Shown: positions 44,466 through 54,400 of the stretch, piece after piece
Layout: every line of letters begins with the position of its first letter
How positions within the stretch are numbered: position 1 is the first letter of the stretch
Origin: Tepidiforma thermophila
Lineage (GTDB): Bacteria > Chloroflexota > Dehalococcoidia > Tepidiformales > Tepidiformaceae
Length of the DNA: 64,000 nucleotides
NCBI RefSeq assembly: GCF_002563855.1
Contig: NZ_PDJQ01000001.1
Span: forward strand, 372,001 to 436,000
Reading direction: 5' to 3'
Notes under the pieces: model-generated
Databases searched by the model: none
Seen by the model: the letters and a program-made list of their open reading frames with translations, nothing else
Told to the model about the DNA's origin: nothing
Made by a program: the position numbers and the translations under genes

Positions 44466-45260
44466 ATGCCTGATTGCCTGGTCGAACGGGACGGTCCCGT
44501 GATGGTGCTTACGTTCAACCGCCCGGAACGGATGAACTCAATGGGGGGGACCCTGCTGGCCGACTTCCTCGCTGCCATCGACGAGGGGCGGCGCGACGAC
44601 CGGGTGAAAGCGTTCGTCGTGACCGGCGCCGGGCGGGCGTGGTGCGCCGGGGCCGACCTGCAGGCGATCGGCGCGGCGGGCGCGGACGAGCACGGGCGCC
44701 GGTTCGCGGCGGTCGACGACATCGGCGATGTGGGGCGGGTGGTGCTCGCGCTCCACCACTGCGACAAGCCGCTGATTGCGGCGGTGAACGGGGTGGCGGT
44801 GGGCGGGGGCTTCGGCCTCTGCTCGGCGTTCGATATCCGGATTGCGAGCGAAGAGGCGCGCTTCGCGACGGTGTTCATCAAGCGGGCGCTGGCGCCGGAC
44901 TGCGGGCTTTCGTACTTTTTGCCGCGGCTGGTGGGTCCGGAGCGGGCGGCCGAGCTGTTTTATTCGGGGCGGATGATCGATGCGCGGGAGGCGCTGGCCT
45001 TGGGGATTGTCTCGAAGGTGGTGCCGGCGGAGGAGCTGCTGCCGACGGCGCTGGCGGCGGCGCGGGAGTATGCGGCGATGCCGCCCTCGGCGATGACGTA
45101 CACGCGGCGGGCGATCCGGCGGTCGCTGGACGGCGTATCGCTGGCGGACCAGCTGGCGTTCGAGTGGGCGCAGCAGAAGGCCTGCCTTGGGAGCCCCGAG
45201 TTCCGGGAGGGGGTGCAGGCGTTCCTGGAGAAGCGGGAGCCGGACTACTCGAAGTTCTAG
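44466..45260 (+). CDS. Crotonase-superfamily enoyl-CoA hydratase/isomerase
   Basis: 264 aa. Crotonase fold: oxyanion hole GAGRAWCAGADL and NGVAVGGGFGLCSAFD. The two Glu of true hydratases are absent: GGGCELA is GGGFGLC here, and the PE of the second loop is replaced (FATVFIKRAL). An Asp in LAPDCGLSYFLPRLVG could serve as base, as in isomerase and Dci/MenB-like members. Thus isomerase, hydrolase or lyase activity is as likely as hydration. A Shine-Dalgarno AAGGAAG precedes the ATG. Confidence 0.88.
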   Translation: MPDCLVERDGPVMVLTFNRPERMNSMGGTLLADFLAAIDEGRRDDRVKAFVVTGAGRAWCAGADLQAIGAAGADEHGRRFAAVDDIGDVGRVVLALHHCDKPLIAAVNGVAVGGGFGLCSAFDIRIASEEARFATVFIKRALAPDCGLSYFLPRLVGPERAAELFYSGRMIDAREALALGIVSKVVPAEELLPTALAAAREYAAMPPSAMTYTRRAIRRSLDGVSLADQLAFEWAQQKACLGSPEFREGVQAFLEKREPDYSKF

Positions 45261-45585
45261 GGGCGGGCTCAGGCGGACCTACGGCCGCTACCATGCCGCC
45301 AGCATGAGCACGGCTCCCGGCCTCTGCACGGGCTCAGGCCCAGCGACGTCACCAGCTAGGGACGACGTACCTCAAACCCATGACCCAGCCGATCCGCCCC
45401 CCCACCGCCGATTTTGGGCCTCTTTACAAGTTGCGACACACGACCGCCGGATTCCAGGGTCGGAACGTATCCGGGAGCACCACAACAAGCTGGCACCCCC
45501 CACTATATGCCGCTAAGATTCAGTTAGGTCCTGGCGCCTCAACATACCTCAACCCGCGCGAAGGGCACTCGTGCCCGGACGACCA
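45261..45585. other. Gene-free left flank of the low-GC island
   Basis: 325 bp without a convincing gene; short open frames here have no family-like content. Composition falls from high GC near 45261 to AT-richer DNA after ~45415. It contains the left 13-bp direct repeat and a TAAGAT box near 45514 that could serve tcmP. Confidence 0.5.
45441..45453 (+). repeat. Left 13-bp direct repeat of the tcmP island
   Basis: CGACCGCCGGATT, repeated identically at 47381-47393; the pair brackets the low-GC DNA. Confidence 0.6.
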
Positions 45586-46470
45586 ATGACACCGGTACAG
45601 CAGTACATTCACCAAATCACGCTCCCAGACGATGATGGCATCGAGCCGAAACGCCGTGCCAAGCGCCACACCCGAAACAAGCTTGCCATTCTCGCGGCAT
45701 ATCTGCCCGCATTTACCAAAGCTTGCAACAAAGCTCCACAGAAATATTTCATCGATGCTCTTGCAGGGCCAGGCCTTTATCAGTTTGACGATCGCATCAC
45801 TATGGGGAGCACTCTCATTGCCCTTAAAACGGAACCGCCATTCAGCAAGGTTCTCGCGATGGAAAAGAACAAGAAATATGCCGACGCTCTTAAAACTAGA
45901 TGCAGTCGAATCGATCAAAACCGTGCCAGAGTTACGTCCGGCGATTGCAACGTCGCTCTCATCAACTTCATGGCAAATGAATTGAATCCCAGGGCACCGA
46001 TGCTTGTTTTTCTCGATCCGGAAGGATTCGAAGTATCTTGGCAAACTATTATCGCCTTGAGCAATTTCAAATCGGTCGGAACCAAACCTGAACTACTGAT
46101 CTATTTCAATGCGCCCGCTTTTAGGCGGTTCAATGTTACTACCAAACATTTATGGCGAATGAACGTCGATGCCGCCATGCCGAATGGTTCAGATTGGCGT
46201 AGTGCCTTGAAGAGATGTGAACAGGAGAACACTCCGATCGACCGCACCATGCTCGACATTTACGAAGAAGGCCTTAGACAGCTTGGCTACCTCAAGGTCA
46301 CTTCTCGGCCAATTGGTCCGCAACATCCAAACGCCAGTTCCAGGGTGTATTACTATCTAGTCCACGCAAGCGATTTCGATCCTGGCACCGACAAGGAGCC
46401 CCCGATGGAGTGGGTGTTCCGAAGACTCTGGGGTGCAGAATCCGATCAGGTAAGGTTGCCGAATTTTTGA
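45586..46470 (+). CDS. tcmP: Three-Cys-motif partner protein TcmP (methyltransferase-like fold)
   Basis: 294 aa, in clearly AT-richer DNA than the surroundings. The N-terminus has RRAKRHTRNKLAILAAYL, then a Rossmann methyltransferase-like series: FIDALAGPG (57-63, SAM loop), acidic AMEKN (91-95), SGDCN (118-122) and LVFLDPEGFEVSW (141-152, catalytic-loop position). The family is named from its regular pairing with a DUF5131 three-Cys protein, which stands convergent 2 nt away here. ATG 45586 is preferred to the GTG at 45571. The substrate is unknown; RNA, protein or nucleotide modification are all possible. Confidence 0.85.
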   Translation: MTPVQQYIHQITLPDDDGIEPKRRAKRHTRNKLAILAAYLPAFTKACNKAPQKYFIDALAGPGLYQFDDRITMGSTLIALKTEPPFSKVLAMEKNKKYADALKTRCSRIDQNRARVTSGDCNVALINFMANELNPRAPMLVFLDPEGFEVSWQTIIALSNFKSVGTKPELLIYFNAPAFRRFNVTTKHLWRMNVDAAMPNGSDWRSALKRCEQENTPIDRTMLDIYEEGLRQLGYLKVTSRPIGPQHPNASSRVYYYLVHASDFDPGTDKEPPMEWVFRRLWGAESDQVRLPNF

Positions 46471-46472
46471 AT

Positions 46473-47216
46473 TCAAACCAGTCTGGGCATTTCATCAAAA
46501 ATCTGACCATCAAGTATGCGTCCTGCTCGTTTTTTGCCGACGCGTCTACCATTCTCATCGAATGCACCCCACTGTTTGAAGAAGAATGGGACACCAGCAG
46601 CCACGCATTGATCGCGCAAGTCACGCACCCACGAAGGGTCCATGCGCCGAGCACGCGCGCCTGACTCGCCCCCACAGATCACCCAGTGGATGCCATGAAG
46701 ATTGAGCCTGAGTGGTCCAAGTAATGGCTCACAGGAGATGAAGCGTATTTTTGCAGGAATTTCACGTAGAGAATCAGCACGCTGAACCCATCGTTGATTT
46801 TCTATGGATGTACCCATCCAGACGTTATCCGGCCATGGATCTAGTTCTGCGAGTTTTCTTGTGAGGTCGCGGGCACGCTCGGTCCGTTTGGTCAGAACTT
46901 GAAATGTATGCCAGGAGGCCTCGCGCATCGTTTCGAAAACCTTCACGACAAAGGCATCAGGAACATTTTCGTGGAAAAGGTCACTCATACTGTTTACAAA
47001 AATCAGTTTAGGACGCTTCCAGAGTAACGGCAGCTTTAGTCGATTGGGGCGAAGTTGCAGGTCGAAGCCGTACTCGAAAGGATGCCCAGAAATGCCTCGC
47101 CACCTTTCAGCCATCGTCTCGGCGTAACAGTGCGCGCATCCGGGGCTGACCTTGGTGCAGCCTGTGATAGGGTTCCACGTAGCCTGCGTCCATTCGATTT
47201 TTGAGCTCTGAGCCAT
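46473..47216 (-). CDS. DUF5131 (phage Gp37/Gp68-like) three-Cys protein
   Basis: 247 aa. The N-terminus is conserved (SKIEWTQATWNPITGCTKVS), with Cys20, Cys27 and Cys30 in a C-x6-C-x2-C array. The array resembles but is not identical to the radical-SAM Cx3Cx2C loop. Further blocks are FVNSMSDLFHENVP, TFQVLTKRTERA, NVWMGTSIEN, FISCEPLLGPL, WVICGGESG and FFKQWG, all hallmarks of Gp37/Gp68. It probably binds an Fe-S cluster (inference). The start MAQSSKIEW has a TACAAT box upstream. It is convergent with tcmP and AT-richer than the flanks. Confidence 0.88.
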   Translation of the reverse strand: MAQSSKIEWTQATWNPITGCTKVSPGCAHCYAETMAERWRGISGHPFEYGFDLQLRPNRLKLPLLWKRPKLIFVNSMSDLFHENVPDAFVVKVFETMREASWHTFQVLTKRTERARDLTRKLAELDPWPDNVWMGTSIENQRWVQRADSLREIPAKIRFISCEPLLGPLRLNLHGIHWVICGGESGARARRMDPSWVRDLRDQCVAAGVPFFFKQWGAFDENGRRVGKKRAGRILDGQIFDEMPRLV

Positions 47217-47242
47217 GACCGGACCTCTGCCCCGCCGGCCGC

Positions 47243-47248
47243 ATTGTA
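47243..47248 (-). promoter_or_regulatory. -10-like TACAAT of the DUF5131 gene
   Basis: TACAAT on the minus strand, 26 nt before ATG 47216; the leader contains GCAGAGG. Confidence 0.4.
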
Positions 47249-47380
47249 ACGCACGTGGCAGGATGTGGGTTGACCGCTGCGTTCCTGTCCCTCGCCAAGT
47301 ACACGCTGGTCGGGTGGCTGAACAAGGGGGCACGCCTTTCAGATATACGCAACCCGGTAGGCGCCGGAGCGCCCCCCTCC

Positions 47381-47393
47381 CGACCGCCGGATT
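47381..47393 (+). repeat. Right 13-bp direct repeat of the tcmP island
   Basis: CGACCGCCGGATT, identical to 45441-45453, the same strand, 1940 bp apart. Confidence 0.6.
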
Positions 47394-47551
47394 GGCATAT
47401 TGCTACACGACCACAGGCCGCCCCGTCCGCTGCCGCCGTTTGCGCCGGCGGACGGTCATCTACCCCCATGCCCCGCACCGCGGCCATCACCGTCAGGAGC
47501 CTGCCGGAGAGGGCCAACCCAGTCAGGCCAGCGTGAACCGGTCGCCGCCGG

Positions 47552-47596
47552 CCCGCCGGCTCACCTGAGGGCCCAGCCGGCCCAGGCGAGGGCGGC
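47552..47596 (-). pseudogene. Remnant of the mgtC 3' end behind mgtA
   Basis: 45 bp identical at 44 positions to 55930-55974, the last codons and stop region of the MgtC/DUF4010 gene. On the minus strand it reads ALAWAGWALR-stop beside the true ALAWAGWALS-stop. It starts 13 nt behind the mgtA stop. No other part of mgtC is present here. Confidence 0.85.
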
Positions 47597-47609
47597 CGCT
47601 CCGGCGGGG

Positions 47610-50195
47610 TCAGGCGGCGGGGGTGGGAGCCGGGGGCGGCGGAACGGGCGCGGGCACGGGCGCGGGTGCCGCAGCCTGGGCGAAAACTTTGCGCTTCGCC
47701 AGTTCGACGAGCGCCAGGTAGGTGACAACCATTCCCCCGAGCGCGAGGAGGAACCTGCCCGGCAGCGGCTCGAAGTTCAGCGCGCCCGCTGCCGGCGAAT
47801 AGGGAATGAACGCCGCGACGGCGACGCAGCCCAGCGTCGTTGCGAGCAGCGGCAGCGAGGGCCGGCTGCGCCAGAACGGCACCCGGTGCGTCCGCAGCAC
47901 GAAGATCACCAGCGTCTGGGTGCACAGCGACTCCACGAACCAGCCGGACTGGAAGCGTGTTTCGCCGGCGTTGAAGACGCCGAGCATCAGGGCGAAGGTC
48001 AGGTAATCGAAGACGGAGCTGACCGGCCCGAATACGACCATGGCCCGGCTGATAGAGCGCAGGTCCCAGTGGGCGGGCCGGCGGGTGAGCTCCTCATCGA
48101 CGGCATCGGTCGGGATGGTCAGCTCGGAGACGTCGTAGAGGAAGTTGTTGAGGAGGATCTGGGTCGGGAGCATCGGGAGGAAGTCGAGGAAGAGGGAGGC
48201 ACCCGCCGCGCTGAACATGTTGCCGAAGTTCGAGCTCGTGGCCATGAGGATGTACTTCACGGTATTGGCGAAGGTGCGGCGGCCTTCGAGCACGCCGTCG
48301 GCGAGGACGCCGAGGTCTTTTTCGAGCAGGACGACATCGGCAGCGGCCTTGGCGACGTCGGTGGCGGTATCGACGGAGATGCCGATATCGGCCTGGCGGA
48401 TGGCCGGGGCGTCGTTGACGCCGTCGCCGAGGAAGCCGACGTCGCGCCCGCCGGCCTGCGCGGCCTGCACCAGCAGCTTCTTTTGCTCGGGGGTGACGCG
48501 GGCGAAGACGGTGGTCCGGGCGACGGCGTCGCGGAGTTCGCCCGGGCTGAGCCCTTCGAGGTCGGCCCCAGTGAGGACGCCGCGGACGGGGATGCCGACG
48601 CGGTCGCAGACATGGCGGGCGACGGCCGGGTGGTCGCCGGTGAGGATTTTGACTTCGATGCCGAGGTTGGCGAGCCGTTCGATCGCGGCCTTCGCCTCGG
48701 GACGCGGCGGGTCGCTGAAGCCGAGGAAGCCGACGAGGCGGAGTCCTTCGGCGGCCTGCGCGGCGAGTTCGCGGCCGTCGTCGGGCCGGATAGCGACGGC
48801 GATCACCCGGAGGCCGTCATCGGCCAGGCGGGCGAGGGCCGCGGCGGCCGGGGGATGCCACTCCTCGCCCCAGCCGTCAGCAGCTGTGCACCGCGCGAAG
48901 AGCTCCTCGGCGGCGCCTTTGACGACGACCCACCGTTCCCCCGCGGGGGATTCGACGGCCAGGGCGGCATAGCGGAGCTGGTAGGAGAAGGGGAGTTCGT
49001 CGCGGAGCGTCCAGCCGGCGCGCGCGGCCGCGGCCTGCTGGATGCGCTCATCGGCGGCGAGGACGGCATCGAGGGCGTTGCCGGACGTTTCGTGGATGCC
49101 GGCGAGCAGCCAGCTGGCCGTCCAGCCGAGGAGCGTGTCCTCGCTGCCGGGCGGACAGCCGAGGGCTTCGAGGACGATGGAGCCTTCGGTGAGGGTGCCG
49201 GTTTTATCGGAAAAGAGGACCTCGAGGTTGCCGAGGTCTTCGATGGCGACCAGCCGGCGGACGATGACCTTCCGCTCGGCGAGCCTGCGCCCGCCGGTGG
49301 CGAGGCTGACGGTGACGATCGCCGGGAGGAGCTGCGGGGTCAGCCCGACGGCGATGGCGAGCGCGAAGAGCAGCGATTCGAGGAGGCCGCGGCCGAGCCA
49401 GATGTTTGCTGCGAGGATAAAGGCGGTGAGGGTGGCCGTCACGCCGACCAGGAAGAGGGAGAAGTTGCGGAGGCCGCGCTCGAACTCGGTGGGCCGGCCA
49501 GCCTCGTGCAGGCCCGCGGCGATGGCGCCGACCATTGACGCCGGGCCGGTGGCGACGACGACGGCGCGCCCGCGTCCGCTGCGCACCACCGTGCCGGAGA
49601 GGAGCATGGTGGCGAGGCCCGGTTCGCCGCCGGCTGCCGCCCGTTTCTCCGCGGGGAGCGATTCGCCGGTGATGATCGATTCGTCGACCGTGAGGTCGTT
49701 CGCTTCGATGACGCGGGCGTCGGCCGCGACGATGTCGCCGACTTCGACGACGAGGATATCGCCGGGGACGAGCGTTTCGGCGTCGACGCGCTGGATTTCG
49801 CCGTCGCGGAAGACGCGGGCCGTGCGCGTGAGCCGTTCTTCGAGCATGCGGGCGGAGCGGTCGGCGCGGAATTCGTCGAAGAAGCCGAGGGTGACGGAGA
49901 GGAGGACAATGGCGACGATAATGGCGGCATCGAGGCGCTCGCCGACGATGAAGGAGACCGAGACCGCAGCAAGGAGGAGGCCGAGGAGCGGGTTCTTGAG
50001 CTGGCGGAGGAGGATGGTGAGCGCGGGGTGGCCGCCGCGGGGCAGGGAGTTGGGGCCGTGGACGGCGAGGCGGCGTGCGGCTTCGGCGCTGGAGAGGCCG
50101 CCGGGGCCGGACCCGAGACGTTCGAGCACGTCGGCGGCGTCGCGCGCGGCCCACTCGGCGAGCGCGGGCGCCGGGCGGCGGCGCGGCTGGTTCAT
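47610..50195 (-). CDS. mgtA: Mg2+-importing P-type ATPase
   Basis: 861 aa P-type ATPase of the Mg transport (P3B, MgtA/MgtB) group. Phosphorylation motif DKTGTLTEGS, actuator TGES in ITGESLPAEK, membrane LTPQLLPAIV (P-type M4), hinge GDGVNDAPAIRQADIGI, and about ten transmembrane helices. The C-terminus adds an unusual Pro/Ala tail (PVPAPVPPPPAPT). It imports Mg2+ at the cost of ATP. The MgtC- and CorA-type genes are on the same strand 6-8 kb upstream, which suggests a dispersed Mg homeostasis region. Confidence 0.94.
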   Translation of the reverse strand: MNQPRRRPAPALAEWAARDAADVLERLGSGPGGLSSAEAARRLAVHGPNSLPRGGHPALTILLRQLKNPLLGLLLAAVSVSFIVGERLDAAIIVAIVLLSVTLGFFDEFRADRSARMLEERLTRTARVFRDGEIQRVDAETLVPGDILVVEVGDIVAADARVIEANDLTVDESIITGESLPAEKRAAAGGEPGLATMLLSGTVVRSGRGRAVVVATGPASMVGAIAAGLHEAGRPTEFERGLRNFSLFLVGVTATLTAFILAANIWLGRGLLESLLFALAIAVGLTPQLLPAIVTVSLATGGRRLAERKVIVRRLVAIEDLGNLEVLFSDKTGTLTEGSIVLEALGCPPGSEDTLLGWTASWLLAGIHETSGNALDAVLAADERIQQAAAARAGWTLRDELPFSYQLRYAALAVESPAGERWVVVKGAAEELFARCTAADGWGEEWHPPAAAALARLADDGLRVIAVAIRPDDGRELAAQAAEGLRLVGFLGFSDPPRPEAKAAIERLANLGIEVKILTGDHPAVARHVCDRVGIPVRGVLTGADLEGLSPGELRDAVARTTVFARVTPEQKKLLVQAAQAGGRDVGFLGDGVNDAPAIRQADIGISVDTATDVAKAAADVVLLEKDLGVLADGVLEGRRTFANTVKYILMATSSNFGNMFSAAGASLFLDFLPMLPTQILLNNFLYDVSELTIPTDAVDEELTRRPAHWDLRSISRAMVVFGPVSSVFDYLTFALMLGVFNAGETRFQSGWFVESLCTQTLVIFVLRTHRVPFWRSRPSLPLLATTLGCVAVAAFIPYSPAAGALNFEPLPGRFLLALGGMVVTYLALVELAKRKVFAQAAAPAPVPAPVPPPPAPTPAA

Positions 50196-50386
50196 CGCGG
50201 GGCGGCCGGCGCGGGCCGGGTGCCGCGCCGGGCCGGGGGAGCGCTGGTCATGCTTTCCAAGGGTAGCGGGTTGCGGTAAACGGATGGGGCCGCGCGGGCC
50301 CGTCAGGGCCGGCCGCCCGGCCGCTGCGGGAGGGGTGTGGCAGGTGCGATCCTCGGAAGGACCTTCCAGGCGAGAGTAGTCATCCT

Positions 50387-51301
50387 ATGGAATGCCCTTC
50401 CTGTCATGCCGTGCAGCCCGACGACGCCCGGTTCTGCGACCAGTGCGGTGCAGCGCTGCAGCCAGGCGCCGCCGCCGGAACCGCGGGGCCGGAGGCTCCT
50501 GCCGCGGCCGGGGCGCCGGCTCCTGCGGAGCCGCCTGCTCCCCCGGCGCCGCCGCCAGCGCCGGCAGCGGCAGGCGCGAAAGGCGGCGGAGCCGGCCCGT
50601 GGATAGCGATAGGGGCGCTCGCCGCCGTGCTCGCCGCGGCCGGCGCGGCCGCTTGGTACCTGACCGGCGATGACGGCACGGAGGTCGTGCCGGTTTCGCC
50701 CGATCGGACGGCGACGGCAACCCGGCCCCCGGCGAGCCCGACCCGGGCGACCAGGACGGCGACGCAGCCGCCCGGGGCGGGCGCGACGGCAACGACGACT
50801 GCGACACAGGCCGCGACCGGCAGTCCCGCAGCGGGAAGCACGCAGCTCGCGACGGCCACCGCAAGCCCGGCCGGGGCAACCCCCACGCCGGTGCCCCCGA
50901 CGGCTACCCCGGTTCCCCCGACGCCAACGCCGCGGCCGCCGACGGCCACGCCGACGCCCCGACCGCCCACCGCCACCCCGGTGCCCCCGACAGCCACGCC
51001 GACGCCGCGTCCGACCCTTGCCCGGCTCACGGGCCGGGTGTACATCCGGTTTGCGGAGACCGGCGAGACCCGCATCTGCGATTACGGCTGCGTGATCGAG
51101 CTGCGGGGCAGCGCGGGCGTGTTCTACGCCGCGGCAGGGCCCGATGGCCGGTACTCGCTCGAGCTTCCGCCGGGCACCTACGAGGCGAACGACGTGACGT
51201 TCGACTTCTGCGCGGTTCCGCCGGCGGTGACGCCGCCGTTCGTGACCGTGACCGGCAACGCCAACCAGGACTTCGTGACCAGCGGGTGCATTCTGTTCTA
51301 G
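50387..51301 (+). CDS. Zinc-ribbon, single-TM protein with Thr/Pro stalk and beta domain
   Basis: 304 aa. N-terminal zinc ribbon CPSCHAVQPDDARFCDQCG (C-x2-C-x11-C-x2-C), a Pro/Ala linker, and one TM (WIAIGALAAVLAAAGAAAW, ~70). Then a ~120-residue TPTPRPPTATP-type stalk, and a ~95-residue beta-sandwich at the C-terminus (RVYIRFAETGETRICDYG, PDGRYSLELPPGTYE, TVTGNANQDF) of carboxypeptidase-regulatory-like style. The ribbon faces the cytoplasm and the stalk faces outward. Ligand unknown; related by ribbon to the next two genes. Confidence 0.8.
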   Translation: MECPSCHAVQPDDARFCDQCGAALQPGAAAGTAGPEAPAAAGAPAPAEPPAPPAPPPAPAAAGAKGGGAGPWIAIGALAAVLAAAGAAAWYLTGDDGTEVVPVSPDRTATATRPPASPTRATRTATQPPGAGATATTTATQAATGSPAAGSTQLATATASPAGATPTPVPPTATPVPPTPTPRPPTATPTPRPPTATPVPPTATPTPRPTLARLTGRVYIRFAETGETRICDYGCVIELRGSAGVFYAAAGPDGRYSLELPPGTYEANDVTFDFCAVPPAVTPPFVTVTGNANQDFVTSGCILF

Positions 51302-51454
51302 GGGCGGCGCGGGCACGCGGCCGTGCGAGGTGTCCGGGTGAGCGAATCTCTCTCCACGAGCACTGCTACGCACCTGTCCGGCTGGCGTCCGGGAACGACG
51401 GTAGTGCGGCTATGGTCCGGCAGGCGAGCGACGGGAGGCGCCTCTGGCGGGGTC

Positions 51455-54400
51455 TCACCGTTTCGGGGAGGCGGTGAACTGTACGGTCCAGGTGCCCTGC
51501 GCATACGGCTCGCCAAACGCCATTTCGTCCCAGGTCCAGCCAAACTGGCCGCTGAGTTGTCCGCCCGGGGCGAGAGCGGCATCGATAAACGAACGGTGCG
51601 AGCAGGCATTTTCGTCGGTTGCACCGGTGCAGAGGTACCCCTGGATTCGGTCTTTGGTAATCGTGAGCTTGCTCCCCAGGGGGTAATCAGGCTTGGGGAC
51701 GCTGGCCAAGTTCAGGCTGAAACAGCTCTCATCCCGGGGACAGCCTGGTTCGAAGACGCAGTGCAATCCGAATTCTTCGCCATCATCCCAAAATTTACGT
51801 TCGAGCCTGCACGCGGAGGGCGCGATGCGTTCGACAAATGAGAGGAGATACAGCGCGTACGGGTCTTTGAACGTCCCGTTGACCTCGAGCCGGACGTCCA
51901 CGAGCGTCCACTCTGTGGGCGGTTTGGCTGAGGCCGCAGCGTCGGTCTCGTGGACGCGCGGGGCGGCAACGACGTCCGCGTCGGTGCGGGGGCCGGGATT
52001 CGGCGGGAAGACGACCTCGACCGGCACCCAGTCCTCCTCCTGCTGCCCCGAGGCGTACAGGTAGGCGGTGTACCGCTGGCGGAGCGGGGTGACGCTCGAA
52101 CGCTCGACCGTCGTGGGGTTATCGTCGCTGCCGCGGAACCCGGGCTCGAGGTCGTCGCGGCCGGCGTCTTTCCGGGTCGCCAGGGCGGCGATGAGGTAGA
52201 CGTTCTCCCTGTCCGCCGTTGAGCGCTCGGTGTCGACGCCCGTGATGCGGAGGACCTGGTGGTCGCCGTCCGCGGTTTCGAGGCGCAGGAGGAGATTGTA
52301 GTCGGCGATCGGGTCGCCAAGCTTTGCGCGGCTCCAGCTCCGGTACTTCGCAAGGTCCGCCCTCGGGACGGCGATCCGGATCGCCTGCAGGTCGGGGGTG
52401 ATATCAATCGTGGCGTCGGGCCAGCTCTCCTTCACATAGGGCTCCCAGCCGAGGTTGCGGAGGAAGGCCGGGCCGGTGAGCGCTTCGCGGGAGCCGACCT
52501 GGAGCGACGCCTCGCGGGAGCCGCTGCGGAAGATTTCGTGGAGGTCGAGGCGGCCTGCGGCGATGGCGGCGGGGTTGTACTGGAGGTTCCAGGCGGCCAT
52601 GCGGACGCGGGTTGCCGGGTAGTAGTCGGCCGGGCGGGCTGCCGCCCCCCGGGCGACGCCGATGACCTGGACGGGCGGGATATTCTGGGCGTACAGCCAG
52701 TTGCACCGGCCGCCGGGGCAGTAGCCGCGGGTACCCTCGGTGATGGCACGGATATCTTTGAGCAGGTACCAGTCGCTCCCGGTCACGGCCCAGGAGACAG
52801 CGGCGGAATAGAGGAACTGGGCCCACCCGAGGGCCGTACCTACTGTCTGCCTGGTTTGCTCGGAGAGGTCCACGATCCTCAGTCCGAAGCTCGTGACCAG
52901 TGTGTCATCCGTAGCGTCGAACAGGAGCTGCCCCCCGGCGAGCGCCGTTGTCGCCCACTGGATGGTGCCGTAGATGGCGGGGCTGGAGGCCGTCTCGTAT
53001 TGGGCCTGCCACCAGTTCAGGACCTGGTCGGCTACGGTCGCGGCCAGGAGGCTCGGGCCGCCGCTGCTGATCCCCAATACCCAGAGCGCCACCGGCAGAT
53101 AGCGGAGGAACGCCTCCGTTCGCCAGTCCTTCAGGTAGTCGAGCAATGACCAGTTCTCGATTGCGGCCCGGGAGAAGAGCCGGAGCCGGAGGGTCATTTC
53201 AGGGGTCCCGGCCCAGCCGCCCTGCCCGGTGAGCTGCCGCTCGAGGTCGGGGAGCATGCCGGGCGGCAGGATGACATCGGCGAAGAGGGCTTCGCCGTAG
53301 ACAACGGCGAGGTCGATGTCGGCGATGGCGCGTGACCGCACGAGGGCAGCCGTCAGCTCGATGCCCCAGGGGGCGTAGCGGGCGAATGCGGTCTCCAGCG
53401 AATCCTGGAGGGCAACCCCGCTATCGAGGAGGACGGCCTGGTAGTTTCCCCGCTCGCCGAACATTTCCGACCAGGCATCCCGGTTCTGGAACCAGCGGTC
53501 GCGGAGCTTGAGGAGGGTGAGCACGCCGGCACGGTAGTGCTCGAACGCCACGGGCCCGCCCGCGCCGAGGGCGGGGACGACGCCCGCCCGGCCGGCCTCG
53601 AGGACTGCCCCGGCGCCGGCGAGACGGAGGAGCGTCTCGGCGTACTCCTTCTCCCATTTCGAGAACTCGATGGCGACGGGCGCCGCAGCTGCGGAGCGGC
53701 TGGCCAGGAGGGAGGCAGAGGGGCTGGCCGCCTGCTCAAGTTCCTCATCCGGCGGGACCGGGTGCGCCTCGAGCCAGGCGCGCGCTTCCTCCCGCCATGC
53801 TGCCCGGTCGGCGAACGCGAGGCGTTCGGCGTCGGCGAGCCCGGTCGGCTCGAGGTCCGCAGGGCGGGTGAACGGCTTCGGCGAGGCTACCGCAACGGTC
53901 CATGGCGCGGGGACACCGGCCAGCGCTGCCACGAGCCGGTCGCCGACACGCTCGGTCGGGAGGGGCTGCCAGGCGCCGCTCGGGGCGAGGGCGACGATGA
54001 CGGCGTCGGCGCCGGCCCCGGCGGCGGGCAGGCGAATTTCGATGGGGTCTTCGTGGACGACGCCGGTGACGGAGACAAAGGTGTAGGCCGGGCCGGCGAA
54101 CCTCCAGGCCGGCGATTCGGGCGGCGCCTCGAGCCGGCGGAGGTCGAGGTACTCGCTGTAGAGGATGTCGCCGGGCGGGACGGTCAGCTCGGCGCCGCCC
54201 GGGTGGACGAGCCGGACGGGGGCGTGGCGCTCGAGGCCGTTCGGGCCCGGGCCCGGGGCGGGACCGAGGCGTTCGATGCGCGACTCGCGTGGGATGGCGG
54301 TCGGCTCGCCGTCGCCGTCGCCGCGGAAGCGGAGCGCAAGCAGGGCGGCCCCGCCGACGAGGATGACGGCGGCGACGGCGAGGACCGCCGTCCGCGCGCG

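Larger units (their letters stand above)
47217..47609. other. Gene-free right flank of the island
   Basis: 393 bp with no convincing gene. It holds the DUF5131 promoter region, the right direct repeat (47381-47393) and the mgtC remnant (47552-47596). GC rises to the chromosomal level after ~47340. Confidence 0.5.

Noticed and set aside
45304-45589. Short plus-strand ORFs left of tcmP (starting 45304 and 45380)
   Set aside because: No family-like content and no Shine-Dalgarno; composition is that of spacer DNA.
47237-47925. Minus-strand frame of about 270 codons reading from mgtA toward DUF5131
   Set aside because: Shadow of the mgtA 3' end and the flank; it has no recognisable domain.
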